Positions 34,586 to 44,846 are shown, numbered from the stretch's first letter. The stretch is DNA of 64,000 nucleotides from Candidatus Nanoarchaeia archaeon (GCA_028279655.1 JANQNH010000031.1:1-64000); one strand, 5' to 3'. The notes: a model not told the origin generated them from the letters alone. Numbers and translations are program-made.

Positions 34586-36646
34586 ATGACTGAACTAAAT
34601 AAGAAAAGGATAATTGTAACAGCAGCACTTCCATATGCAAATGGATCAATCCATGTAGGCCATCTTGTGGAGTACATCCAGACAGATATCTTTGTAAAGT
34701 TTCTCAAGCTTACAGAAGAAAAAGCCATGTACTGCTGTGCAGACGACACCCATGGAACCCCTATCCAGATCTCAGCAGAAAAAGAAGGTATCCTGCCAGA
34801 AGAGCTTATAGGAAGGTACCACAAAGAGCATCTCAGAGATTTCAAAAGATTCTTGATAGATTTTGATTCATACTATTCCACAAATTCCAAGGAGAACAAG
34901 TACTTCTCAGACCTTATCTTCAAGAGACTAAAAAAGAAGAATTTACTGTACAAGAAAGAGGTTGAACTGGCCTACTGCAAGAAATGCGACAAGTTCCTTC
35001 CAGACAGATACATAAAAGGGAAATGCCCAAATTGCGGGGCAGAAGACCAATATGGAGATGTATGTGAAAAATGCAACTCAACGCACAAGACAACCGACCT
35101 GAAGGATCCATACTGCACCATCTGCGGGAAAACCCCTGTAAGGAAAATAAGCGAGCATTACTTCTTTAAGCTTAGTGAATTCCAGGACAAGCTCAGTAAA
35201 TGGTTTGAGCAGAACAAAAACCTGCAGCCAGAGATCATAAACTACCTGAAGAACTGGCTCAAAGAAGGCCTGCAGGACTGGGACATATCAAGAGACGGCC
35301 CTTACTTCGGGTTTAAGATTCCAGACGAAGAGAACCTCTATTACTACGTCTGGCTGGATGCGCCCATTGGCTATATCTCAAGTTTCACCAATACCCTTAA
35401 AGGAGATACTAAAAAAGCAGAAAAAGAATGGAACGATTCAAGGGTCATACACTTCATTGGCAAGGACATAATCTACTTCCATTTCCTCTTCTGGCCAGCC
35501 ATGCTCATGGGAGCAGACTTCACACTGCCGGAGAATATAGTGGTGCATGGCTTCCTAACAGTAAACAAGGAAAAGATGTCAAAATCCAGGGGTACTTTTT
35601 TCACAGCAGAGGAGTTCGCAAACAAGTACAATCCAGAATACCTCAGGTATTACTATGGAAAGGTCCTGAGCAAAAAACTCTCAGATGTAGACCTGGACTT
35701 CAAGGATTTCAAAGATTCCATAAACAACGAACTGGTAGGCAATCTTGGAAACTTCTGTTACAGAACATTGAGCTTCACCAACAAATTCTTTGATTCAGAG
35801 ATAAAAGATATAGAAAAAGACCCGAAGATAATAACAGAGATAGAGGATAAGATAGAGAAGATAAAACGACATTACCTAGATGTAAACTATAACCAGGCAT
35901 CCAAGGAGATACTGGCTATTAGTGATATAGGCAATCAATACTTCCAGAAGAACCAGCCTTGGAAGCTCGCAAAAGAAGACAAAGAAAAGGCAAGGAAAGT
36001 AGTTGCCCTTTGTATCAACATAGTAAAGAACCTCTCTATACTTATGCAGCCAATACTGCCTGAATTCTCAAAAAAAGTTCAGCAGCAACTAGGTCTAAAG
36101 GACCTGAAATGGAAAGACCTAAACTTCAGTTACAAGAATAAAAAGATAGGTAAAGCAGAGATCCTGATAGAAAAATTCGAAGAGATTATCGAAGAGACCT
36201 TTCCCCTTGACCTTAAGCTCGCAAAAATCGAAAAAGTAAACGACCATCCAGACGCAGACAAGCTCTATGTACTAGACATAGACGTGGGAAGAAAGAAGCA
36301 GATGGTATCAAGCATCAAGGATTACTACAAGCCCAAGGACCTGGAAGGAAAACACATCGTAGTCGTAGATAACCTAAAGCCTGCAAAATTTAGAGGAGTG
36401 ATATCGCAGGCCATGCTTTTAGCTCTGGATGACAAAGACTGCACCCTGCTGTTTGTAGACGGCAAGGCAGGAGACCCTGTAACCTTTGGAAACCTAAAGA
36501 ACAACAAAGAACAGATAACCTTTGACCAGTTCACAAAACTAAAGATGTCCATAAAGGACAACAAGGTTGCCTACAACCAAGAGACATTAAAGGCCAACAA
36601 AAAAGAAATAACAGTAAAAGCAAAGGACGGCACAAAGATCCACTAG
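34586..36646 (+). CDS. metG: Methionyl-tRNA synthetase with C-terminal tRNA-binding domain
   Basis: 686 residues. It charges tRNA-Met with methionine in the cytosol. The class I signature is YANGSIHVGH (HVGH at 23-26), and KMSKSRG lies near residue 330. Between them is a zinc-knuckle insertion (~129-180) with four C-x2-C pairs (CKKCDK, CPNCG, CEKCN, CTICG). The anticodon-binding helical bundle is ~390-540. Residues ~570-686 are an EMAPII/Trbp111-like OB fold (LKLAKIEKVNDHPDADKLY, VVDNLKPAKFRGVISQAML), a fused tRNA-binding and dimerisation module. Its promoter is ATTTATAAAT (34553-34562). It marks the border between core genes and the cassette region. Confidence 0.97.
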   Translation: MTELNKKRIIVTAALPYANGSIHVGHLVEYIQTDIFVKFLKLTEEKAMYCCADDTHGTPIQISAEKEGILPEELIGRYHKEHLRDFKRFLIDFDSYYSTNSKENKYFSDLIFKRLKKKNLLYKKEVELAYCKKCDKFLPDRYIKGKCPNCGAEDQYGDVCEKCNSTHKTTDLKDPYCTICGKTPVRKISEHYFFKLSEFQDKLSKWFEQNKNLQPEIINYLKNWLKEGLQDWDISRDGPYFGFKIPDEENLYYYVWLDAPIGYISSFTNTLKGDTKKAEKEWNDSRVIHFIGKDIIYFHFLFWPAMLMGADFTLPENIVVHGFLTVNKEKMSKSRGTFFTAEEFANKYNPEYLRYYYGKVLSKKLSDVDLDFKDFKDSINNELVGNLGNFCYRTLSFTNKFFDSEIKDIEKDPKIITEIEDKIEKIKRHYLDVNYNQASKEILAISDIGNQYFQKNQPWKLAKEDKEKARKVVALCINIVKNLSILMQPILPEFSKKVQQQLGLKDLKWKDLNFSYKNKKIGKAEILIEKFEEIIEETFPLDLKLAKIEKVNDHPDADKLYVLDIDVGRKKQMVSSIKDYYKPKDLEGKHIVVVDNLKPAKFRGVISQAMLLALDDKDCTLLFVDGKAGDPVTFGNLKNNKEQITFDQFTKLKMSIKDNKVAYNQETLKANKKEITVKAKDGTKIH

Positions 36647-36655
36647 TTCTAAAAA

Positions 36656-36824
36656 GTATTATTAGTATGATTAATAGTATTAGTATAATTAGTAATATTA
36701 ATATTACAAAACAACAACACCTGTACAAAACAAAGAATCTTTCCTGAGCATAAACGTTTCTTAGAAACATTTATATACTAGTATGATAAATAACACAAGT
36801 AATACACATATTACTAGTATTACT
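36656..36824 (+). promoter_or_regulatory. Cassette 1 promoter with clustered operator-like repeats
   Basis: Immediately after metG, AGTAT/AGTAA half-sites recur at 36655, 36664, 36676, 36682 and 36691, including TTAGTATGATTAA and TTAGTATAATTAG 18 bp apart. ACATTTATATAC (36768-36778) is the TATA box. Palindromes ATACTAGTAT (36775-36784) and TACTAGTA (36812-36819) overlap TATA and the short leader. TACTAGTAT also precedes the second cassette (44718-44726). These are plausible sites for the RHH protein encoded next. Confidence 0.5.
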
Positions 36825-36977
36825 ATGAAAAAGGGCTCTGGGACAAAAGAGAGGATTTCTATCACCATAGATAAGGATATTCTAAAACATATAAACAGTA
36901 ACTGCGAGAAGAACCTGATGAAAGTCTCTAACTATATTGAAAAGCTTATAAGGATAGGGCTAAAGAATGAAAGGTAA
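36825..36977 (+). CDS. Ribbon-helix-helix regulator, cassette 1
   Basis: 50 residues from ATG 36825; the in-frame ATG at 36783 is only ~10 bp after the TATA box, too close to be transcribed. The RHH fold: basic start, strand ERISITIDKDILKHI, helix, turn, then KVSNYIEKLIRIGL. Such dimers bind short direct or inverted operators, and the promoter is full of them, so autoregulation is likely. It overlaps the A1 gene by 11 nt. Confidence 0.8.
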   Translation: MKKGSGTKERISITIDKDILKHINSNCEKNLMKVSNYIEKLIRIGLKNER

Positions 36978-39336
36978 AAAAGCTCAGGTAACCTTGTTTA
37001 TAATTCTGGGGATAGTTGTCCTTGCAGGAACAGCCACCTTAATATACATGAGGCAGACAACTGAAAAAGCAGAATTATCACCCCAGGTTGCAGAGACAGA
37101 AGAGGCAAGATATGAAGGAGAGATGGAGATAAGGAATTTCGTTGATTCATGCCTCAAATCCGTTACCTATCATGGTCTGGAGATACAAAGGCTCCAGGGT
37201 GGATACATAGAGATTCCAAGCAACAAAGATACATTAACCATAAAGGAGAAGATAGAAAATCAGCAGGTAAAGGAAGTTAACAGAAGAAAAAGCGTTGAGA
37301 TAGATCCTTCTGGACCGGGCAACAAAGCCCCATTCTGGGTAACAAGATATAACCTGGATATTCCAAGTAAGGAATTCATGGAAAGAGAGTTGGAAAATTA
37401 TGTTTCTAAAGAGCTTGATGAATGCGTAGGAGATTTTGATCAATTCACTAATAAAGGCTTTCAGATAGAAAAAGGAAGAGTAAAAACAGAAGCCTCCTTT
37501 GCCCAGAGCACATGGGTTATGACAAATTTCCCTTTAACAGTATCCATAAATGATATAACATACCAGATAAACGACTTCAACCTGGAAACCCCCATTAATA
37601 TGGGATTGATATACGAGATTGCAAGCAGTCTCTCCTACAACGAGAATGAACATGCTTATCTGGAACATTTTACCCTAGACCTGGTTGATAAGTATCAGTG
37701 GGTTCCGGGATCCCAAAAAACAGGCTCAACAACCCTTCCGCCAAAAAGAAAGACAGACACGAGTTTTGACTGCAGTCAGACAACATGGAATATAGATGAG
37801 GTAAGAACAGACCTAATGGAAAACTACCATATCAACTTCAAATATCTCAAGATCGGGAACACAAACTTTGAAAGGGAGATAAGAACTGAGCCTATGCAGC
37901 AAGGAGTCTTTGACAGTTATATATACAATCTTCTTCCGCAAGCGCAACCTTCTATAAAGACAGAGTTCATATATGACCTGGACTGGTTCTTCAACCTTGA
38001 CATGCTTCCAAAGTCCGGCTCGCAACTGAGACCAGAAAGGACAACCCTCGTCGGAGTCCCAATGCTCCCAAGACTATGCACATTCAAGTATAGGTTCAAT
38101 TATTTCTATGACTTCCCTGTACTTCTTAAGATAACCGACGACAAGTCCGCAAAGATCAACATCATCAGCAATACTATAGACAAGGAAGGAGGATATGAGT
38201 TCCACATACCCCTCTGGATAAATGTATGTGGCAACCAGAAAAGAGAATGCACAGGAAGAGCAGATAGTTTTGCAGTAAGTGATGACATGCAGGAAACAGA
38301 TTTCTGTGAAGATACCCAGAGACTAAGCGGCAATATAAAGATAAATGTAAAAGACGAGACCCTCCCTCTGGGAGAGGTTGACATTCATTATATTGGTGCC
38401 AGCACCATGCAGAACTGTTTCATAGGAAGGACCCTAGAAGATGGATTATTTACAACCAAGCTTCCGTTCTGTGAAGGATGCCAGATTGAATTGCACAAGC
38501 AGGGCTATCCCTCAAAAAGGCTTAGATTTGATGTCCTGGATTACCGGAATAAGGAAGTTACTTTCCAGATGGATCCTTTTGTAAACCTGACTGTAAATGT
38601 AAAATTGATACATATGCCGACTTTCATAAAGAACTGGTACGAAACAGATCATTTTGGAAATGCTGATAAGATGATAAAACTGGCAGGAGAATATGGATTT
38701 GACACAAGCATATTGGTACCTAGTGTTAGTGAGCTTAAGAGCAACAAGCCGCTCATGGCTGCCCTCAGAGGGGAGATAGACACAAATCCCACATACAACG
38801 ACAAGGTCATTATAAAAGGAGAGGGCATAAATGAGTTCCTCTATATCTATCCTGACCCTGATGATGCCAAGCTTAGCCTTGCTCAGGGAACCTATGAAGT
38901 TGGATTATCTGCAACAGGGAATGTAGACATTGAAGAGACAGACTACGGATATGGGGGTGTTGTAGATGCGCACAAGGGCCCTTTCGCTTTAAGCCCTGAA
39001 ACAGAATATACATGGGATACAGGCAACCTAAGGGGCAAGTACTCTGTTACATTTTTTGTTCCTGTACAGCACACATCCATAGAGATGAATCCCACAAATT
39101 GGAAGATAATAGATGATGGCATTATGCAGGACGGTGTAATGAAAGCAGAACTATTGTATGAATCAAACAGCATGCATGGTGCATACGGAGCTGTAGTAGG
39201 CTGTGGCAACTACACCTTCAGTAAAATCGACGGCAGGAACAACATCGATCTCAGTGATGGTATATGCAGGAAAAGATTTGAGGTTGACATTGCAAAGCCA
39301 GAATACCTCAAATACATGAGACCAGAGCTGAATTAA
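36967..39336 (+). CDS. Cassette protein A1: large protein with pilin-like N-terminus
   Basis: 789 residues. The N terminus KGKKAQVTLFIILGIVVLAG is a class III signal: charged Lys, Ala, Gln, then ~20 hydrophobic residues, with likely cleavage before Gln. Unlike standard pilins, position +5 is Phe rather than Glu. The ~750-residue ectodomain has FVDSCLKSVTYHGLEIQRL near the front, KSGSQLRPERTTLVGVPMLP, CTFKYRFNYFYDFPVLLKI with D-D, a Cys-rich carboxypeptidase-regulatory-like unit (NCFIGRTLEDGLFTTKLPFC) and a terminal Cys pair. The same layout occurs in 44864, 53326 and 62495. Probably a membrane-anchored or fibre-forming surface protein. It lies 44 bp before gene B. Confidence 0.85.
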   Translation: MKGKKAQVTLFIILGIVVLAGTATLIYMRQTTEKAELSPQVAETEEARYEGEMEIRNFVDSCLKSVTYHGLEIQRLQGGYIEIPSNKDTLTIKEKIENQQVKEVNRRKSVEIDPSGPGNKAPFWVTRYNLDIPSKEFMERELENYVSKELDECVGDFDQFTNKGFQIEKGRVKTEASFAQSTWVMTNFPLTVSINDITYQINDFNLETPINMGLIYEIASSLSYNENEHAYLEHFTLDLVDKYQWVPGSQKTGSTTLPPKRKTDTSFDCSQTTWNIDEVRTDLMENYHINFKYLKIGNTNFEREIRTEPMQQGVFDSYIYNLLPQAQPSIKTEFIYDLDWFFNLDMLPKSGSQLRPERTTLVGVPMLPRLCTFKYRFNYFYDFPVLLKITDDKSAKINIISNTIDKEGGYEFHIPLWINVCGNQKRECTGRADSFAVSDDMQETDFCEDTQRLSGNIKINVKDETLPLGEVDIHYIGASTMQNCFIGRTLEDGLFTTKLPFCEGCQIELHKQGYPSKRLRFDVLDYRNKEVTFQMDPFVNLTVNVKLIHMPTFIKNWYETDHFGNADKMIKLAGEYGFDTSILVPSVSELKSNKPLMAALRGEIDTNPTYNDKVIIKGEGINEFLYIYPDPDDAKLSLAQGTYEVGLSATGNVDIEETDYGYGGVVDAHKGPFALSPETEYTWDTGNLRGKYSVTFFVPVQHTSIEMNPTNWKIIDDGIMQDGVMKAELLYESNSMHGAYGAVVGCGNYTFSKIDGRNNIDLSDGICRKRFEVDIAKPEYLKYMRPELN

Positions 39337-39380
39337 CCACCAATGTGAGATTATAAAGACTTAATAACTCCAAAGAAAAA

Positions 39381-42300
39381 ATGAAAAGCATGAAAAAAGT
39401 GTATATGTTATCCATCTCTCTTTTCATTAGTCTGCTGATCATGTTAATACCTGTTGCCATGGCAACAGAACTTGAAGTCTATGATAATATTGTGATAAAG
39501 GAAGCAGAGCAGAAGATAAACCTCTATGCTGATAGTTATAGTACACAGGACCAGGTTCTTGCAGCAAGAACCGGTGGATCAAACCTACAGGCCCAATCGA
39601 TACAGCAGGCAAGCCAATCTTCAGGAAGCCCCCCCAGTTATAGCACATCAGGAGTGAGCACTGCTAACTATCTGGATGACCCAGGAAAAGCCTGTGTGCA
39701 ACAGCACCAGAGAAGCTCAGACTTTGCAGACACCCTTGACAGCAGCGTAATCTCCACTTTAGAGAAGATAGCAACTGTCTTATTCACCATATGCACTGTG
39801 ATGAGCGCAATTGATGTAATAATAGACACAATTGCAACCATAATAGGTCAGCATACTGGATTCTGTTGTAAGTTACTTTTCTGCCCTGGCCCTTGCGGTG
39901 TGCCTTGCACTGTGATGGAAGGTGTTTTCAGAGCATGGTCAAATGTATATAATGTTGTACAACCAATGTGTTGTTTTGTAAACTGTGGGTGGTGTACAGG
40001 AGCAGGATGTTTCAGCATAGCTGGTATCGATATGAGCAGCATCAGCCTGGGTGCAATACCTGGAGGCATCGGCCAGTATGGATTAAGCCCTTATGATAAC
40101 ATATACCTCGCCATAGGCTGTCTATGCCCCATTGCAGTAATATTCAACATGAGGAAGCTTAAGACGATCCATGATGTCTACAATTGCTGCATAGAAGAAG
40201 CATGCTCAAACGGCCTAAGCACAGAAGCCTGTGAAAATCATTTTGATGAGGCAACATGCATGTACTGGGAAGGCTCCCTATACAGTATACTCGCAAATGT
40301 GCTTCTATCTATACTAACAAAGGTGATAGCAGGAAAGCTCGCAGAGGTATTCGGCCTAAGCAACCTTTTGGGATGCGTCTATGCCCTGTTAAAACTAACA
40401 GAAGTCCCTGCTGTCATAGAGGGAATGAGTTCTGCAATGGACTACATGGGCAGAAGCTTCGATGGGGTTGAATGCGGAGACCTTGGCTTTGACGATATAA
40501 AAGACGAGATCACCTATGATTGGGAATACATAACCCTAGTAGACAAAGACGGAGACCAAAAATATGACTACAGCTCCCCAGTATGGTCAGAACCTACTAC
40601 TAAAAAAGGAACAGAGACATCTACCACAACATTAGTTTTCTGGGATGATAAAGCAAACGATGGTAAAGGAGCCTACGAAACAAAAACCTACACCAGAACA
40701 AAAAAAGATGGAGATATTATGGGAACTATCCGGGATGAGAACAAGAAGGAAGTAGGGCTACTGGAATGGCAGGGCCTCAAAGGAGAAGCAGTGTCTGGAA
40801 ACATAGATTTGTATCCTGACGGAAGCGCAAGTTACGCTAATCAACCTACTGACAGTTTTGAACTCGCTAACGGAGGGATTGAACTAAAAAGTGATGGTAA
40901 AACAGTCTTCACAACAGACAATCCAAAATTGCTTGGAAACAACGAGATCCCAGGAACAGATTACAGGTGGAGTGACTTTGATGATATAGATGGTAATAAA
41001 TTAATATCTGGTGAATCAGGAGAAGAAGGATATAGGTCAGTGACAATAGGGGATTATGACAGCGCTACAGGAACAAGAAGGATAGAATACAAAACAATAG
41101 GAGAAGACAATAAACCAACAACCGGATATTCTGAGTTATATTCTGATGGAGCAACACTAAATGTCCATGGCTCTGACACAACATTCATTTCTCCAGAAGG
41201 AAGAGATATAGAAATAGACCTACCTACATTAATTAGTGGACTACAATCTGAAGACCCAGCAACAGTTTCAAATTCAAGAAAGGCTGTTATGAATGCTATT
41301 GAGAGTGGATGGACTGAAGACGAAATACAATCAGCATCATTCAATGAAGAAGATGGCACCCTTCATACAGAAATAGGATCAAAGATAAGGACCACAGGAA
41401 ATGATAAAAGCCAAATACAAGACACAAAAATAGTAGATGGTATAATAATCAAAAGGACAGAAAGTATAGACCATAATACAGGTATTACCACAGTAACATT
41501 TAACAATGGTGAAAAGGAACTGACTTTACCTGAAGAATATGCAAAAGATATAGATAGAGAAGAAATAAGGTTCGATTACTCTACTGATACTCGGGTTGTA
41601 GTACAAACAGGAACTGATTTTAATGATTTTGATGTTTATGAAACTACCTCAGTAGGAGGAGTAGAGGTAACCACCCAAGTTAGTGGTGCTCAACCTAGAT
41701 ATTCAGATCCTGATGATTTCAAAAAAGGAGTAGATTCCTGGGAACATGGAGAAACAACAGGTTATATGATATCCACAGATCAAGGTAATACACAAATCAG
41801 TCCTGGTGTTATGGATAAATTATTAGAACAAACTAAACAGGAGAATATTGAGGGCATAGGAGAAGGATATTTTAAAGCATTACAGCAAGCGGATCAAAGA
41901 TTTGATGGGAAAATAACGCCTGATACCTTAAATGCAGGTACATTCATAGGGGAAGAGGGAGAAAGTATACAGATTGAATATGGGGGTACAACCGAAACAA
42001 TAAGAGGGGATGGTACATACGAAAGAAGAGAAGATGATTTGCTTACAGAATATGAACATTTCATAGGAGATAATACTGAAACTGCAAAGGGTAAAGAATT
42101 GGTGGTAAACGACGATGGAACCATTGATTTAACATTAAGCAAACTTACAGAATCAACCTTAACAGATAAAGAAGGAATAATACAATCAACAACACACGAA
42201 ATGAAAGATGGAACCTTAGTGGAAACTACTTTCTCAGATAGTAAAACTTCAAATATTAATATAAAAACCATCCAAGATGGATCAATAATAACCGAAACCT

Positions 42301-43190
42301 GGCAACCAGATGATAAAGGCAATCTTGTTGGAACTGGAAGTGTAGAATCCCTACGCTACACCTCAGAAGGGGATCTCCAAATAAAAGACACCGATGATGA
42401 ATGGATCAACTATGAAGATGCATCAATTACAGAAAAGGCTGGAGCAGCCAAGGCAATTGCTGGCCTAAATGCTAATGAGGATCTAAATAATAAATTGAAT
42501 GAATTTGAGAGTGAAACCGATCCCTTCAAAAAAGAAGAGATAGCAAGGGAAATAAGGGAACAAGTAGACCAACTCGCAGAACAAAAAGAAGAAGAGATGG
42601 AAGATGTCGCTGAACAGGCAGAAGAAGACCAGAAAGAAGCGACCAAAGCAAGCGACAGGTCAGAAGCAGAAAAAAGAGAAGCAGATGATGCAGAAGAAGA
42701 AAAAACACTTGCCCAGAAAGAGGCAGAATACAAGCAAGTATATGCCATGATGTATGATATGACATGGAAGGTCCTTCAGATGACCCTAGGAGAGGAAGTA
42801 AACGACTGGATCGAAGACCAGTGCAAGGAGGATTCCTCAAAGAGCTATCCTGCAACTGATGCTCCGATGGACGGAGGAGGATCGCCTGTATGCTCAGATG
42901 TAAACAACAATATTTATAACGGCCAGTTTATCTCCATGTTAGAGACAGGGGACGCCTGCGAATATAAGGTAACCTATGGCTTTGCAACATGCAACCAGCA
43001 GATTGCCTACACCGTACAACTGAGGGGAACCGGAAGCCCACAGAACGTAGAAAGAGGAGTACTGGGAGAAGGACAAAGTCTCACCCGTAAAAGAGTTATA
43101 ACATCTCAGACATGCACCCATCAGAGGATATGCATAATACCAGAAGGCCAGGATGCCAGATGCTTCCCTCCAGAAGGAGGACAGATATAA
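39381..43190 (+). CDS. Cassette protein B (1): giant Cys-rich secreted/membrane protein
   Basis: 1269 residues. Signal peptide 1-28 (LFISLLIMLIPVAMA). Residues ~110-350 alternate hydrophobic segments and Cys clusters: CPGPCGVPCTVMEG, MCCFVNCGWCTG, IGQYGLSPYDNIYLAIGCLC, FNMRKLKTIHDVYNCC, DEATCMYWEGSLY. A Ca-binding-like VDKDGDQKYD follows (~390), then ~650 residues of Thr/Asp-rich beta material unique to this copy. A Glu/Lys coiled coil (~1050-1110) and a conserved Cys-rich end (MYDMTWKVLQMTLGEEVNDWIEDQC, YNGQFIS, CIIPEG) complete it. It resembles the gene at 47284 at both ends but not in the middle. Likely a membrane-embedded surface complex subunit. No enzyme motif seen. Confidence 0.82.
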   Translation: MKSMKKVYMLSISLFISLLIMLIPVAMATELEVYDNIVIKEAEQKINLYADSYSTQDQVLAARTGGSNLQAQSIQQASQSSGSPPSYSTSGVSTANYLDDPGKACVQQHQRSSDFADTLDSSVISTLEKIATVLFTICTVMSAIDVIIDTIATIIGQHTGFCCKLLFCPGPCGVPCTVMEGVFRAWSNVYNVVQPMCCFVNCGWCTGAGCFSIAGIDMSSISLGAIPGGIGQYGLSPYDNIYLAIGCLCPIAVIFNMRKLKTIHDVYNCCIEEACSNGLSTEACENHFDEATCMYWEGSLYSILANVLLSILTKVIAGKLAEVFGLSNLLGCVYALLKLTEVPAVIEGMSSAMDYMGRSFDGVECGDLGFDDIKDEITYDWEYITLVDKDGDQKYDYSSPVWSEPTTKKGTETSTTTLVFWDDKANDGKGAYETKTYTRTKKDGDIMGTIRDENKKEVGLLEWQGLKGEAVSGNIDLYPDGSASYANQPTDSFELANGGIELKSDGKTVFTTDNPKLLGNNEIPGTDYRWSDFDDIDGNKLISGESGEEGYRSVTIGDYDSATGTRRIEYKTIGEDNKPTTGYSELYSDGATLNVHGSDTTFISPEGRDIEIDLPTLISGLQSEDPATVSNSRKAVMNAIESGWTEDEIQSASFNEEDGTLHTEIGSKIRTTGNDKSQIQDTKIVDGIIIKRTESIDHNTGITTVTFNNGEKELTLPEEYAKDIDREEIRFDYSTDTRVVVQTGTDFNDFDVYETTSVGGVEVTTQVSGAQPRYSDPDDFKKGVDSWEHGETTGYMISTDQGNTQISPGVMDKLLEQTKQENIEGIGEGYFKALQQADQRFDGKITPDTLNAGTFIGEEGESIQIEYGGTTETIRGDGTYERREDDLLTEYEHFIGDNTETAKGKELVVNDDGTIDLTLSKLTESTLTDKEGIIQSTTHEMKDGTLVETTFSDSKTSNINIKTIQDGSIITETWQPDDKGNLVGTGSVESLRYTSEGDLQIKDTDDEWINYEDASITEKAGAAKAIAGLNANEDLNNKLNEFESETDPFKKEEIAREIREQVDQLAEQKEEEMEDVAEQAEEDQKEATKASDRSEAEKREADDAEEEKTLAQKEAEYKQVYAMMYDMTWKVLQMTLGEEVNDWIEDQCKEDSSKSYPATDAPMDGGGSPVCSDVNNNIYNGQFISMLETGDACEYKVTYGFATCNQQIAYTVQLRGTGSPQNVERGVLGEGQSLTRKRVITSQTCTHQRICIIPEGQDARCFPPEGGQI

Positions 43191-43192
43191 AA

Positions 43193-43951
43193 ATGAGTTT
43201 CTCCAAAACTTACATTAAAAAACCAGTAAGGCTATTCCTAGAATCCTTCAAAAGCCTGCCTTTAACCTTAGGCATCGATATAATATTCTACATCTTCTTC
43301 TTCCTAGGATTCAGGATTTATGCATCAAAAGCAAAGGAGATAATCTTATCCTTACAAAACCTAGATCTAAGCGTAATGCAAGACCTGAACAATGTAGATG
43401 CAGCTGCCTCAACTGAACTATTGAATCAGCTTCAATCCTTCATGGACTCAATCATCTTTGTTACAATAGTCTTTATCATCTATATTATAATAATCCTTAC
43501 CTTAATCAAAGGGTATCAATGGAACAAGATTGTCAAGAAAAAGATAGAGGCACTTGATTATGTAAAACTTCTGATACTTAACACAGTCTGGTTTATATTT
43601 TGGATCATAATCTTCTCTATACCTTTCTCCTTCATAGAAAAACAAACCTACTTAACAAATTTTGTCTACTATACACCCATTATCCCTTTATTTACCACAT
43701 TCCTCTACATGAACTATGCAGAGACAAAATCTGTATTCAAAGCCCTTTTTGCCCCCATTAGCGAAGGGATTATTAAGCTTCACAAATACACTGCCCCTAT
43801 TATTATCCTTACTTTATTCTTTCAAGTCCCCATTATGATCCTTAAACCTTTCAGATTACAATCAGCCCTTCCATTAATAGTATTTGTAATACTGTCACTG
43901 ATCACATTATCTTTATTAAAACTGTTTTTCTACAAAACCTACAAATCCTAA
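43193..43951 (+). CDS. Cassette protein C (1): polytopic membrane protein
   Basis: 252 residues from ATG 43193, two bases after the B stop. It has about six membrane helices: ~20-38, 85-108, 130-150, 157-175, 196-216, 222-245. A cytosolic-looking basic start (YIKKPVRLFLESFKSLP) precedes them. The amphipathic segment SLQNLDLSVMQDLNNVD separates the first two helices. Intact homologue at 61783-62493, decayed homologue at 50004-50577. It probably forms the membrane platform of the cassette. Its stop overlaps the stop of the decayed D gene by 3-4 nt. Confidence 0.75.
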   Translation: MSFSKTYIKKPVRLFLESFKSLPLTLGIDIIFYIFFFLGFRIYASKAKEIILSLQNLDLSVMQDLNNVDAAASTELLNQLQSFMDSIIFVTIVFIIYIIIILTLIKGYQWNKIVKKKIEALDYVKLLILNTVWFIFWIIIFSIPFSFIEKQTYLTNFVYYTPIIPLFTTFLYMNYAETKSVFKALFAPISEGIIKLHKYTAPIIILTLFFQVPIMILKPFRLQSALPLIVFVILSLITLSLLKLFFYKTYKS

Positions 43952-44552
43952 TCAAATTCACTAAGCTGCTTGAAGCTGTCGCAGCTTTGCTTGAGATATT
44001 TGTTGATCAATTTATCACAAACAGAGTAATCTCCTTTGGTGGCGAAGTCCATATAGTACTGTTCTCCTTTACTGTCTTTTTCTATCCGGTCACAGACCTC
44101 GCTGTTTTCATTCTCTCCAGCTACTTCCCTATAACAGCTGTCCTTAGAGGATTGATCCTCAATATTATCTCATAGGCTATCGTCCTTTGTTGTTTTAGCT
44201 ACCTCGGTAAAGCAGTCATATCTGTATCCTGTCTGCCAGATATTGTTGTAATGGCCTGGGGCTCTTGATTTATCGGTCTTGACGATATCCTTTATGATGT
44301 CTATCTATTCCCATATTGGCTTGCCTGCAAAGGCGTCTTCTTCTACAGGTTCGCCACAGTCTATAATGCATATACTCTAATCTTCATCGTCCTCGCATAT
44401 ATCATTGCCGCAGCAAGGAGATATCCCCTCATTCATAAAGATAAAACCCATTTCCTCATTATAGAAATCAATTGTACATTCATTATTATCATCACAATCA
44501 TATTCTGCCCCCTAAAGATAGACAAGCCCAGAGTTACAGAAGAGTTCTAGGA
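43948..44552 (-). pseudogene. Decayed copy of cassette gene D
   Basis: The minus strand matches the C-terminal half of the gene at 50574-51761: YDCDDNNECTID, SPCCGNDICEDDED, IIDCGEP, TGYRYDCFTEVAK, KDSCYREVAGENENSEVC, and the end KYLKQSCDSFKQLSEFD. At least three in-frame stops occur, after DED (~44375), after KPIWE (~44305) and after DDSL (~44173). The N-terminal half and its RHH gene are gone. This shows that cassettes 1 and 2 arose from one ancestral A-B-C-D unit. Confidence 0.85.
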
Positions 44553-44635
44553 CATAGACAACATAGAAGAGCGCTCCAAACGCCACCGTGATTTTATAGA
44601 ACCAGAATTCTTACCATAAAAAAGGAATATTTGAC

Positions 44636-44665
44636 ATCCTCCCAAATCCTAAAGGCTAGAAGGAT
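44636..44665. repeat. Imperfect hairpin related to elements at 29261-29403
   Basis: ATCCT (44636-44640) and AGGAT (44661-44665) flank a core AATCCTAAAGG identical to part of element B's inner hairpin. It lies between the decayed D gene and the cassette 2 promoter. It could be a mobile-element end that helped duplicate the cassette. Confidence 0.35.
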
Positions 44666-44729
44666 AAAGGGGAAAATTTATATATAACTATTAAGAATAT
44701 CAAGAATATTGCATATTTACTAGTATCAT

Positions 44730-44846
44730 ATGATGAAAGAGGACTCAAGAAAAAAAAGGGGAATTTCTATTAATCTGAGCAGGTATTTAATTAATAATAT
44801 GACTAATATCTGCGAACTATATGCTTATTTCCGATTAATATACTAA
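44730..44846 (+). pseudogene. Eroded RHH regulator of cassette 2
   Basis: 38 codons starting ATGATG. KKRGISINLSRYLINNMTNIC matches the RHH strand and first helix of the cassette 1 regulator (KERISITIDKDILKHINSNC). The second helix is cut and a TAA follows; the 3' nucleotides (GGATAAAGAATGA) still align with the end of the intact gene. TACTAGTAT lies 4-12 bp before the start, as in cassette 1. TATA-like TTTATATATAAC is at 44678-44689. Confidence 0.6.

Noticed and set aside
42410-42748. Minus-strand Ser-rich open frame
   Set aside because: It is the antisense of the Glu/Lys coiled coil of protein B. Ser-rich antisense frames are the expected artefact.
43987-44175. Plus-strand open frame of 62 codons after gene C
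   Set aside because: It is the antisense of the decayed D gene, whose minus-strand reading aligns clearly with 50574-51761.
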